From an uncultured Lewinella sp. (GTDB lineage Bacteria; Bacteroidota; Bacteroidia; Chitinophagales; Saprospiraceae): 52,976 nt of DNA. Numbering within the stretch: position 1 is the stretch's first letter; every line of letters starts with the position of its first letter. A program made the translations under genes and the position numbers. Where the stretch lies: contig CAJXPD010000031.1 in assembly GCA_913057785.1 (NCBI GenBank), positions 1-52,976 of the forward strand, in the 5' to 3' direction. This document shows, in pieces, positions 26,698 through 36,200 of this stretch. The notes below the pieces were generated by a model. The model made no database searches. It was not told where the DNA came from and saw only the letters and a list, made by a program, of their open reading frames with translations.

Positions 26698-27845
26698 CCT
26701 TCCGCAACCTTCGCTTCAATATTTTTGCTGCCATAGGCTTCCCGCCAAGCCAGGATACCGCCTAAGAGGTTGTGCACCTGCTGAAAACCATTTTCCTGCA
26801 GTAGTTTCGCTGCTTTTTTGCTGCGCTGTCCACTACGACAATGGACAATGATTCGCTGATCTTTATTGAGTTGGGAAAAGGCTGAAGGTAGTGTGTTAAG
26901 CGGAATAAGCTTTCCCCCCATTTCATCAGTAGCAAATTCATATTCTTCGCGCACATCTAGGAGTAAAAAATCCTCTCCTCGTTCCGCTAACTCATGAAGC
27001 TGTTGTACATTGAGATCAAAGCTATTCACCGCTTGACTGGGTTTAGGAATGCCGCAGAATTCATCGTAGTCAATTAACTCCTTTATTTCAAGCTTTGGAT
27101 TGATCGGAAATTTCAGCACCCTAGTACTAAAGGCTGCGGCATCAAATAAGAATAAACGTCCACTTAAGGGCTCTCCCACACCGGTAATCACTTTAATCAC
27201 TTCGCTGGCCTGCAAACTTCCAATAATGCCCGGTAATACACCCAGGACCCCTCCCTCTGCACAGTTGGGAACCATATCTGGCGGAGGTGGCTCCGGAAAC
27301 AAATCCCGATAATTGGGGCCACGACTGCCGTCTGCTGCCGATAGATTGAAAACGGAAACCTGACCTTCGAAACGGAAAATACTGGCGTAGACATTGACCT
27401 TTCCAGTTAGGACACAGGCGTCATTCACTAAATAGCGAGTCGGGAAGTTATCCGTGCCGTCCGCCACGACATCGTACTGACTCACTAGCTGCAGCGCATT
27501 ATCCCGAGTAAGGGCTTCCTGATAGACCTCTACTTCGATATGTGGATTCATAGCTAGAATCCTTTTTCTCGCCAATTGTGCTTTGGATTGTCCTACGTCA
27601 TCAACTGTATATAGAACCTGGCGCTGGAGATTGCTGGTGTCCACTACATCGAAATCAACAATACCAATTTTCCCGACGCCTGCTGCTGCCAGATAAAGCA
27701 AAACGGGACTACCAAGCCCACCCGCTCCTACAACCAGGACCTTGCTCTGCTTCAACTTCTCTTGCCCTGCCAAACCAAATTCCGGGATGGCGAAATGTCG
27801 TGCATAACGGTTGAGTTCCTCTTTACTAAAATTGTATCCTTCCAT
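26694..27845 (-). CDS. ThiF/MoeB/HesA-type adenylyltransferase fused to a rhodanese domain
   Basis: The ATG at 27845 (MEGYNFSKEELNRYARHFAIPEFG) fits family members; an earlier in-frame ATG at 27881 would add twelve residues. Residues about 15-260 are an E1-like domain that adenylates the C-terminus of a ubiquitin-like sulfur carrier (MoaD or ThiS): nucleotide motif VVGAGGLGSPVLLYLAAAGVG, SNLQRQVLY, and catalytic Cys in PNCAEGGVLG. The C-terminal 100 residues are rhodanese with active Cys in VHCRSGQRS. The zinc-site cysteines of classic MoeB are missing: the usual CYRC-like motif reads NYRD. No moa or thi gene is nearby. Confidence 0.9.
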   Translation of the reverse strand: MEGYNFSKEELNRYARHFAIPEFGLAGQEKLKQSKVLVVGAGGLGSPVLLYLAAAGVGKIGIVDFDVVDTSNLQRQVLYTVDDVGQSKAQLARKRILAMNPHIEVEVYQEALTRDNALQLVSQYDVVADGTDNFPTRYLVNDACVLTGKVNVYASIFRFEGQVSVFNLSAADGSRGPNYRDLFPEPPPPDMVPNCAEGGVLGVLPGIIGSLQASEVIKVITGVGEPLSGRLFLFDAAAFSTRVLKFPINPKLEIKELIDYDEFCGIPKPSQAVNSFDLNVQQLHELAERGEDFLLLDVREEYEFATDEMGGKLIPLNTLPSAFSQLNKDQRIIVHCRSGQRSKKAAKLLQENGFQQVHNLLGGILAWREAYGSKNIEAKVAEG

Positions 27846-27903
27846 TTGATCAGTTCTCGTTGAAATTCTATGTAAACCCATTCAAACCCAAGAGTAAGGA
27901 TCA

Positions 27904-28010
27904 GGTATGCATATGTGACTGAGTTGTAATAACTACGACACTATAGAAAAAATGCTTATTTGTCGAGCGACAAATATAATTTTTAATTAACTTTGTCAGG
28001 TCTGCATACC
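27904..28010. promoter_or_regulatory. Nested inverted repeats in the upstream region of the 1333-residue protein gene
   Basis: An outer 8-bp pair, GGTATGCA (27904-27911) and TGCATACC (28003-28010), encloses a strong 9-bp palindrome TATTTGTCG-AG-CGACAAATA (27957-27976) and a TAACTTTG -7-like box (27988-27995). The inner palindrome looks like a dimeric regulator site near the -33 position, though the TTTG within it is 25 nt from the -7 box. Confidence 0.4.
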
Positions 28011-28204
28011 AATCGCTATACTAAAATTGAACACGAAAGTTAAGTAAGAGTTTTAACATCCCTTAATCCTTTGAGCATATGAGAGTCTCATTACCTACCA
28101 AATTTCAGCAAGCCTATTCGATTCCTAATTTGCATTGGACCGGCTGACGATAGTGCATCCGGACCTCCCATAATCGATTCCCAAAAACAGCAAATTACAA
28201 TCCC

Positions 28205-31200
28205 ATGAAAATAGGCCTGTTGGCGTTAGCCGATCGTAGATCGAACGGCTTCCTGCTACTTCTAATCTGTATCTTACATCCGATCTTTGGTCATTCTTCT
28301 GCAAAACATGCGATGAAACTTCCTGCAATGGATCCGCCTCAATTTGAGATCCCAGGAGAGTTTGCAGCTCCTTTCGATGCTTTACTAAATGACATTCCCG
28401 AAGCTGGTTTGGATCTGGACGATGATGGCACGATTGATATCGTGAAGCCTTGTTCCTGCCAACCTCATGCTCCTACACCGAATGGGACCAATAATGACAG
28501 TAGATTTTTCGATGACCAATTGGTAGTAGCTACTGGAACTTCTGGCCAAATATGGCAAGTAAGTTCAGCAACGAATCTATACCATCCCTTATCTCAAGCA
28601 CCCATTGCCGTTGGCACTCCCTTAGAGGAGGTGGGAAACACGGGTATCTATGTCTTGAAGGTAATTCACCAAGAGACTGTACGTTACCGAGCCAGGGTTA
28701 GCAGTCCTTCTTATCCTGACCAGGAATTCGGCTCGGTAGCCAATACCTGCTATTATCCAGATGCAGAAATCTTGAATCTAGATACCTTTTATTGCGAATC
28801 GGATCCCAGTTTCTTTTTACAAGGCCGGGCTACGTCCGGGGCAGATGGTAATCTAGTACAAATATCACCTCTAGAAACTTTCTGGACAATCAGACGATTG
28901 TCTGACAACCGAGTATTTGTGGAACGTGAGTTTAAGCCTAGCCAGTTAGGCGGCGGCGATTTTCTTGTGCAATATACTTTCGTCATGGCAGATAATGCGG
29001 GTGAGGCGGAGAACAACACAGGTTGTCCGACAACGGTAGAGCAAGAAGTTTACATACGTCCCACACCAACCTTGGTCTGTAATGGACTATTAAATGTCCC
29101 GATCAACCCAAATACTTGCGAAGTCTACATCAGTCCCTCCATCGTATTAGCAACTGATATCACGACAGAACTACTATATACGGTAACCATTACCGACGAA
29201 AATAATAACCCGGTTCCCAACCCGGTTCCTGGTACTTATGCCAATCAACTCTTAACCGCAACCGTGACAGATGAGTGTACCGGACTTTTTTGTACCTCAG
29301 GCTTGCGTTTGTTTGATAATACAGATCCAGTTTTGAGTATCCCTCCGGATACGACCTTGAATTGTACGGGAAACCCTGATCCCTCAGTCACTGGGTACGC
29401 GGTGGGATCGGATTGCGATGAGATAACGGTTTCATATGAGGACAATGAAATTGAAGACGAGTGCGCGGTTCCTCGAATCCGGATTGAAAGAACTTGGACC
29501 GCGACCGATTTGACCGGAAATACGGTAAGTGACACGCAGATCATTGGCATTGAAAGGGGCGGACAGGAGGATTTTATCTTCCCAGATGATGTTGTAGTGA
29601 CTTGTGCCGAATACTTGGCTGACTCGCGAATTACGGATCCTGGTTATGAATATGCGGGGCTTCCCACAAATCTGGATGTAGAGACCTGTGGATTCATCTA
29701 TACTTTTAGCGATGACACAATTGGCCTGTGTGGGGATAATTCCAACAACTTCGTGATTGTGCGGGAATGGTTGTTTTTGAGTAGTTGTGGTTTTGAGATC
29801 TATACGCAGGATGCCAATGGTAATGATAATGTACAGGTAATCACGGTGGAGGATAGAACCCCACCTGAGATCGAAGCTAGTGCCTTTACAGTTGGAGCTA
29901 ATATTTCGCAGCAAAGCAATAGCTCAGGAGTTTGCAGTTCCACTGGATTTATACCTCCGCCTATTGTTAATGATGCCTGTAACAACGGCTATTTTCGAAT
30001 CCTCACTCCTGTAGGGGAGGCAGGTTTTGCCAATGGTACTGATCATAGCGCTGGGGGCACCATTCCTGCTCCAGGTCTACCCTTGGGGACGCATACTATC
30101 ACCTATGAAGCCTGGGATGAATGTGGAAATACATCGACATTAGATGTAGAAGTCACTGTGATTGATAACCTCGTGCCCTTAATGATCTGTAATAACCAAA
30201 TCACGGTGACCTTGGATTTCGCGGGGAATGGTCTCTTACTGCCTGACCGAATTGATGAAGGGAGCCGTGATGAATGTTGTACTGATGTGAGCAAAATCAA
30301 ATTGGTAGATGAACCAGATACCGAGTTTCGCGATCAAATTACCTTCTTCTGTACCAACGATACCGTGACTGCTGTGCTACGCCTGTGGGATTGTGCTGGC
30401 AACTTCAACAATTGCGAAGCAACGGTCATTGTAAATGACCCTATCCCACCAGTAATTATTAGTCAACCGGAAGATGTTTTTCTTACCTGTCAGGAGGAAT
30501 TTGACAACTATTTTCAAGCCGATTACGATGCTCCAGAGTTTGGAGACAATTGTTCCTTTACCGTAGACTTTAGTGCAGCCGAAGAGATCGATGAATGTGG
30601 TAAAGGAAGGCTGACCAGAACCTGGACTGCAATCGATCATGAGCGAAACCCACCGACCATTGTTACCCAAAACGTGGAGCTGGAGATTGTCAATAACTAC
30701 TGGATCAATCTACCAAGGGATACCATTGTAGACTGTAATGGGATAGCCTTCCCCGAGCTGAGAACTACTGCCCTAGCTTGCGACAATATCATGGCTACCG
30801 TTACAGAAGAGCCTTTCACCTTGCCCGGTGGTGCGGCCTGCTTCTATATTCGTAGAACCCATACGATTACGAATCTCTGTAATTTTGATGGCAACCCTAA
30901 TCCGATGGATTTAGATCGGCTAGAACCCTCTGAGGATGTTTATGGTAGCTCAGAAGGGTATGCATTAAGGTCTGATGGGACCACCTTGTTCAAAGTGACC
31001 AATCAGGGTAGTACTCCGGTCGGACCTTCAACAGGTAATTATCGGTATGTGCAGATCATCGCGGTGGTAGATGATGAGCCTCCTCAATTGGATGCTCCTC
31101 CTAGAGACCCTTTCTGCACACCAGAGCTAAGCGTTTCAGAAGAGTGCCTAGGGCCCGTGAGCTTTGACCTCAATTTAACGGATAACTGTTCCGCAGAAGT

Positions 31201-32206
31201 GGAGATCATTTACAGCTTAGTGCTGAATAATGAAACGACTTTGCCGGATGCCTATGGTACGCTCAACCCACTTGACAGCGGGTATCGTTTGGAAGGAAAT
31301 TACCCGGTCGGTACGCACTCTATCTTCTTGACGGTGTTCGACGATTGTTCTAATCCGGTTCAGTATACTTTACCTTTTGAAGTGCAAGATTGTACGGCTC
31401 CAGCCCTTCTTTGTCCAGAACAAGCCTCAGTGGAGATACCAGCAGTGACGGAGGAAATTACGATTGCGCCCTTGGATGTCATACAATCAGTCCAAGAGAA
31501 TTGCTCAGCGGTTGATCTTTCCTTTTCCGTAGATATGTCGCTGGACAGCTTAACCTTCACCTGTGACGATGAAGGAATGGACTTTGTAACTGTTTACGCT
31601 ATGGATGAGGCAGGCAACGGTGTCGACTGCAGCGTCCAGTTGGAAATTACTACACATGAAGAGGCCTGTATACAGTTTGGTGGAATCTGTGGGGTAGTAG
31701 CCAAGGTTGATGACGAGCCGATTGCTGGGACCAATGTGCGACTATCAGGAATAATTGTAGCTGAGGAAGTGACTTTGGTGGATGGACAATTCTGTTTCGA
31801 AGATGTGCAGTTGGAGCAAGTATATAAGTTAAGACCTAGCAAGGATGATCGACATAGTAATGGTGTTTCCACCTTTGATATTGTATTGATCTCGCGACAC
31901 ATCATTGGCATGAGCCCACTGGATTCACCATACAAGATCATTGCCGCAGATGTTAATCGTTCAAACACGGTAACGACATTAGATATCGTTAAGATTCGAA
32001 GGTTGATTTTAGGTATTGATGATCGCTTTCCGGAGAGTGCATCATGGCGCTTTATCCCCGCAAATCATGAATTCACCAACCAGAATCAACCCTTTATTGA
32101 TCCAATACCGGAAGAACTCATATTTACCTTAACTGACGCTGATGCCACTTTCAATTTCGTTGGGATTAAAGTAGGAGATGTGAATTTCAATGCACTCCCC
32201 AATTAA
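28205..32206 (+). CDS. Giant secreted protein with HYR-like repeats and C-terminal dockerin-like segment
   Basis: The 1333-residue product starts with an N-terminal signal whose hydrophobic core is FLLLLICILHPIFG. The body is cysteine-rich and beta-rich, with several HYR/Ig-like units each introduced by phrases such as DNTDPVLSIPPDTTLNC, DRTPPEIEAS and DPIPPVIISQPEDVFLTCQ. Near residue 1160 a carboxypeptidase-regulatory-like beta domain appears (ICGVVAKVDDEPIAGTNVRLSG). The C-terminus has two F-hand-like repeats, NGVSTFDIVLISRHIIG and VNRSNTVTTLDIVKIRRLILG, as in dockerins, and ends at FVGIKVGDVNFNALPN. No T9SS sorting domain follows in any frame, which is unusual for a protein of this build. 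Role unknown; probably surface or matrix. Confidence 0.85.
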   Translation: MKIGLLALADRRSNGFLLLLICILHPIFGHSSAKHAMKLPAMDPPQFEIPGEFAAPFDALLNDIPEAGLDLDDDGTIDIVKPCSCQPHAPTPNGTNNDSRFFDDQLVVATGTSGQIWQVSSATNLYHPLSQAPIAVGTPLEEVGNTGIYVLKVIHQETVRYRARVSSPSYPDQEFGSVANTCYYPDAEILNLDTFYCESDPSFFLQGRATSGADGNLVQISPLETFWTIRRLSDNRVFVEREFKPSQLGGGDFLVQYTFVMADNAGEAENNTGCPTTVEQEVYIRPTPTLVCNGLLNVPINPNTCEVYISPSIVLATDITTELLYTVTITDENNNPVPNPVPGTYANQLLTATVTDECTGLFCTSGLRLFDNTDPVLSIPPDTTLNCTGNPDPSVTGYAVGSDCDEITVSYEDNEIEDECAVPRIRIERTWTATDLTGNTVSDTQIIGIERGGQEDFIFPDDVVVTCAEYLADSRITDPGYEYAGLPTNLDVETCGFIYTFSDDTIGLCGDNSNNFVIVREWLFLSSCGFEIYTQDANGNDNVQVITVEDRTPPEIEASAFTVGANISQQSNSSGVCSSTGFIPPPIVNDACNNGYFRILTPVGEAGFANGTDHSAGGTIPAPGLPLGTHTITYEAWDECGNTSTLDVEVTVIDNLVPLMICNNQITVTLDFAGNGLLLPDRIDEGSRDECCTDVSKIKLVDEPDTEFRDQITFFCTNDTVTAVLRLWDCAGNFNNCEATVIVNDPIPPVIISQPEDVFLTCQEEFDNYFQADYDAPEFGDNCSFTVDFSAAEEIDECGKGRLTRTWTAIDHERNPPTIVTQNVELEIVNNYWINLPRDTIVDCNGIAFPELRTTALACDNIMATVTEEPFTLPGGAACFYIRRTHTITNLCNFDGNPNPMDLDRLEPSEDVYGSSEGYALRSDGTTLFKVTNQGSTPVGPSTGNYRYVQIIAVVDDEPPQLDAPPRDPFCTPELSVSEECLGPVSFDLNLTDNCSAEVEIIYSLVLNNETTLPDAYGTLNPLDSGYRLEGNYPVGTHSIFLTVFDDCSNPVQYTLPFEVQDCTAPALLCPEQASVEIPAVTEEITIAPLDVIQSVQENCSAVDLSFSVDMSLDSLTFTCDDEGMDFVTVYAMDEAGNGVDCSVQLEITTHEEACIQFGGICGVVAKVDDEPIAGTNVRLSGIIVAEEVTLVDGQFCFEDVQLEQVYKLRPSKDDRHSNGVSTFDIVLISRHIIGMSPLDSPYKIIAADVNRSNTVTTLDIVKIRRLILGIDDRFPESASWRFIPANHEFTNQNQPFIDPIPEELIFTLTDADATFNFVGIKVGDVNFNALPN

Positions 32207-32290
32207 CGTAATTGTGGTGTTTTGTGCCCAAATGCACTCGAAATACAAAAAAAAAACAGATATTTGATTTTTTAATCGGTTTTTGGGATG

Positions 32291-32321
32291 GCCTCTCTCC
32301 ATACTTTGGAGGGGGGCTTTT
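32291..32321 (+). terminator. Intrinsic terminator
   Basis: GCCTCTCTCC (32291-32300) pairs over ten positions (two G-U) with GGAGGGGGGC (32308-32317), loop ATACTTT, followed by TTTT. It closes the 1333-residue protein gene, 85 bp after its stop. Confidence 0.65.
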
Positions 32322-32441
32322 CAATTTGAAGGAGCTGCTTAATCAGATGCTGCTAACTATCCCAATTTCCACTCGAAGTTCTAGTTTACTATTCACCCCT
32401 CATAAGGAACTATCCTTATCCGACTTGAGGTTGAGAACGAT

Positions 32442-33176
32442 ATGTTCATTTATCAACTTATTCAAATTGGAGAATTCCATCAAAATCATTGTGAAGATTA
32501 TGTCGTAGCTTATCCGATTGGAGCTAAACGGCAATTATTGGCCGTTTTAGATGGCTGTAGTATGGGAGATGAAAGCTTTTTTGCTTCAGCCTTATTAGGA
32601 AACATCCTGAAGAAGATTGCCAAGCAAAGCTTCTATCTGGAGAGCCATCGAGGGGCGTCAAATCTTAGTTTAGCCGCACAACTCCCCAATCTCCTCCAAG
32701 AAGTCTTTACTGAATTGGAGTCCATTAAGAATCAACTCTATCTGAATACTAACCAACTCCTAACCACCTTGGTAGTCGCTATTGTAGACGAGGAGACGAG
32801 ACAAGCCCAAGTAGGTGTATTTGGGGATGGTTTAGTAGTCTGCAATGGGCAATATTGGGAATATGATCAGGATAATCGTCCAGATTACCCCGCTTACTAT
32901 CTGGCGGATGGTTTCGATACTTGGTGGGGAAATCAAGAGCAATTGTTGTCCCTTTCTGAAGTCAATGACTTGAGTTTAAGCACGGATGGTGTCTTGTCTT
33001 TTCGGAATTTTGAAGCACAAGAATATCTAGATCCTTTGCGGGCTATCGATGAACTTCTAATTTCTACTTCGGATTGGGAAAATGAAAGAATGCTGTTGAA
33101 ACAGCTGAAGCAATTACAAGATCAGACTAAGGCCAAGCCTGGGGATGATCTCGGTATCGTTCGGCTTATTCTATAA
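32442..33176 (+). CDS. PP2C-like (PPM family) protein phosphatase
   Basis: The 244-residue protein carries the PPM metal-binding layout: NHCEDYVVAY, LLAVLDGCSMGDESFFAS, TTLVVAIVDEETRQAQVGVFGDG, LSLSTDGVLSF and the final GDDLGIVRLIL. It is a minimal soluble domain without sensor or membrane part. It would remove phosphate from Ser/Thr of a target protein; no cognate kinase gene is in the window. The metal residues appear intact, though the usual DGxGG(H) loop reads DGCSMG. It lies between two genes for giant secreted proteins but is separated from both by hairpins, so the link may be only positional. Confidence 0.85.
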   Translation: MFIYQLIQIGEFHQNHCEDYVVAYPIGAKRQLLAVLDGCSMGDESFFASALLGNILKKIAKQSFYLESHRGASNLSLAAQLPNLLQEVFTELESIKNQLYLNTNQLLTTLVVAIVDEETRQAQVGVFGDGLVVCNGQYWEYDQDNRPDYPAYYLADGFDTWWGNQEQLLSLSEVNDLSLSTDGVLSFRNFEAQEYLDPLRAIDELLISTSDWENERMLLKQLKQLQDQTKAKPGDDLGIVRLIL

Positions 33177-33179
33177 AAA

Positions 33180-33207
33180 TACCGAAACCACTTTCGTGGC
33201 TTCGGTA
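33180..33207. terminator. Bidirectional terminator hairpin
   Basis: TACCGAAACCAC (33180-33191) pairs with GTGGCTTCGGTA (33196-33207) with one mismatch and a 4-nt loop, just after the phosphatase gene. The convergent giant gene ends 37 bp further on. AAAAA precedes the stem, which gives a T run for the minus strand. Confidence 0.7.
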
Positions 33208-33243
33208 CATATACTCAAACTCCAGTATTTTCTACTTACGTCT

Positions 33244-36200
33244 TTACAAACGAACAATACGCCTGTGGGCAATGACTTGTCCCATTCTAATGCGCAACAT
33301 GTACACGCCGGCGGGCTGGGCTTTTAAGGAGATGCGATTGGCTCCTTCCTTGATGGTAGTTAGCAAATTACCCGCGCTATCTATGACATCAACTTGATCA
33401 ATGGGGACGCCATATTTATTCCATATTCTAACCTCATCATTAGTAGGGTTGGGGGATAGAATCAAGGATTTTAATAAATCGAGATTTGGTACTTCCTGGA
33501 ATCGTTGGATGATAAGGTCACTGGACTCCGTAAAGATGGGAATCGTATCCAAGGATGCCGTTACCGCTAAAGGAGCAGCTACATTGATTGGAGTTGAAGT
33601 TAATCCTGCTATGTCATCAATAATTCCGATCAAAGAGGCTACAGGACCACTACCAAATAACTCCTGAGGACCTACACGACTCAGGGCAACAAAGATTTGT
33701 CCTTCCTCAGCCAATGTTTTATCTAAGGTTAATAAATCTTGATTTTCATCACCTAACCAGCTATTGGTAAAATCCAAAGCTATGCTTTCAGGGCGAATGG
33801 TCTCCGGATCAAATTCTATGGTGAAGGCAATCCCATGGAGACCTTCTACTGGAAGGGTGGGGGTCCCTAAGACTATTGGCAAGTTGAATGCCTGTCCAGT
33901 AGGCCAGCCTTCATTTGGTGTCTCGACAAACAATGTAGGGTTATTGGGTGTGGCGGCTATCGGTTCAAAGGGTACGACCTCTCCCCGAGTTTCGAGGAAG
34001 TTGTCCAGGATGGCCTGACGGTCACTTGCTTCAATCAACCCATTACCATCCGTATCAGCATGCTTGTAATTGATGCCATTGGGGAAACTCAAGTCCCATG
34101 GAGCTGCGGGGATACCTTCCCAACTGGTACTTTCATTCTCTCTAATCGGACCATCAGCCCCTTGAGCGATGCCCAGTGGCAACAAATCGAAGTGGTTCGC
34201 GATATTATCTGTATTGATATCACCAGGCCATACTTCCTCGGTTCCAAGGCTTAGGCAAACATTATCTAAGCTCATCTTTCCTTCAACGCCCAGTAGCAGT
34301 AGACTTACATTACCGGTGAAAGTCAAGGTTCCCATCTTAGGGTCATTGGGATCAGGGCTGACCGTCAAGGTGATTCCGGGAGCCACCACATTTGGTAGCT
34401 CAGTAGGATGGGTAACCTGAATTAAAGCCGCATCATTTGCAATTAAGGTGAATTGACTACCATCGAAGTAGTAATCGATTGTCAGTTCTTCTACACTAGC
34501 GTCTAAATCCTCAAACCCAACTATAACTTCTGATCCATCTAAAACCATCATCTGACCCTGTGCAAGGCTAAAGGCTGGGAAAATGGAAGGGTATTCTACT
34601 AGATGTACGAAGCAGTCGCAGCTGGAACCGATTCCGAAGCTAAGCCCACCTTCTTGCAAAAAGACATCTCCTGTTTGATAACCTGTTAGTGGTCCATAGG
34701 AGCCAACTTGTGCTTCTTCGAAACCTATACAGGCCGCCAATTCGCAAGATTCAAAAGTGAATTCTCCAGAAGTGCTGCAGAAAAGGCTTTCATCCGTTAC
34801 TTGGAAGTACCAATCCGTTTGATCAATGCCATTCAAAGGGCCTAAGGTGAGGTATAGATCCTCATAGGCATATTGGGCACTGGTAAGATCTCCGTTAACA
34901 GGACCATATACCACCGTGAAAGAATCCTGGGTATTGATAGGCACAAGGTTTAAATCTACTTGGAAGGAACCATCTTCCTCACATGGATGTGCTTCTACCA
35001 CCAAATCTCTTAGATTACAGCAGGGTACACTAAAGTCTAGGCTCTGGCCACAATCAGGATTCTCCTTATCTACTACGGCAATACTAGAAGCAGTTGCTAG
35101 GTCCAAATCAAGGTCTTGGGATAAGGGCAAGGCTTCATAAGAGAAGCTTTCATAGATTTCCCCATCAAATAGTAGATAGAAGGATTCGCTGGACGGTTCC
35201 GAAGCGATAAAGTCTAGGTTTAAGGTAAAGTAGCCACTGTAGTCATCACATTGTACGGAATAACTTAAGTCTTTTATTTCACAGCTAGGGCAATAGGTCG
35301 GCTCCAGGGTGGTGAAGGCTCGACAACTTGGATCCGCATTATCTATGACAATGAATTCCAACAATTGATCAGAAACAGAAGCTATTGGGCCTACCATAAC
35401 CGGAGCATCTCCGTAGGAGAAGGAGCCATAATTCGTACCATTACCTCTGATGGTGAAGCCTTCCTCTCCTACGTTTTCAGATTCGAAGTCCACCTGGACG
35501 TAAAAGCTTCCATCCACACAATCCAATTGCTCAGCGACAACTTCCGTAATTCGACATTGTGTTTCACAGTCTAAGGGGCCGAATTCCAAATAGCCAAAGC
35601 AGGCTGGATTGGCGATATCTAGGATTAAGATATCGACAATGTTTTGTCCATCTCCTGGAAACGGACCGATCGTCACAAAGGCCTCATCATAGCTGTATGG
35701 ACCAAAGATGGCCCCATCCCCATACACATAGTAGCCGAGCGGACCTGAATTGGCAGATTGGAAGGCTACATCTAGGAGGAAGGTATTGCCGTCGCAATTG
35801 TGCGCCTCCGCAATCACTTCGCTGATGTTGCATTCTCCCGTGTTATCGCAGGGCGCCAGCGGGATTTCCACTATGCTATGGCATTCCAGATTATCATTCT
35901 CAGCAACTTTTATGGTAAGGCTATTGTTCCCGGGCCCTGGTAGGTAATTGGATACCGTTACAGGACGCTGTTCAAAGCCATAGGTCTCATAGAGCTCTCC
36001 TTGTAGGAAAAGATCGAAATAGGGATTATTCGTCCCTTCTGACACAAAGTTGATTTTTAGATCATAGGCATAGCCAGCGCTCGTGAGTTCGCAAGCTAGG
36101 ATGTCCACTTCCAAATCTCTGATGTCACAGCTGCCTCCATTAGGTTGGCAAGGATATTCTACCTCAATCGTTTTACAGCAGTCTGGACTGGCATAGTCAC

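Noticed and set aside
29432..29914. 160-codon minus-strand ORF inside the 1333-residue protein gene
   Set aside because: Opposite a coherent secreted protein; composition is that of a shadow frame.
32212..32508. 98-codon ORF after the dockerin-ended gene, examined as a missing sorting domain
   Set aside because: It contains the terminator and has no sorting-domain motif; it does not restore a T9SS C-terminus.
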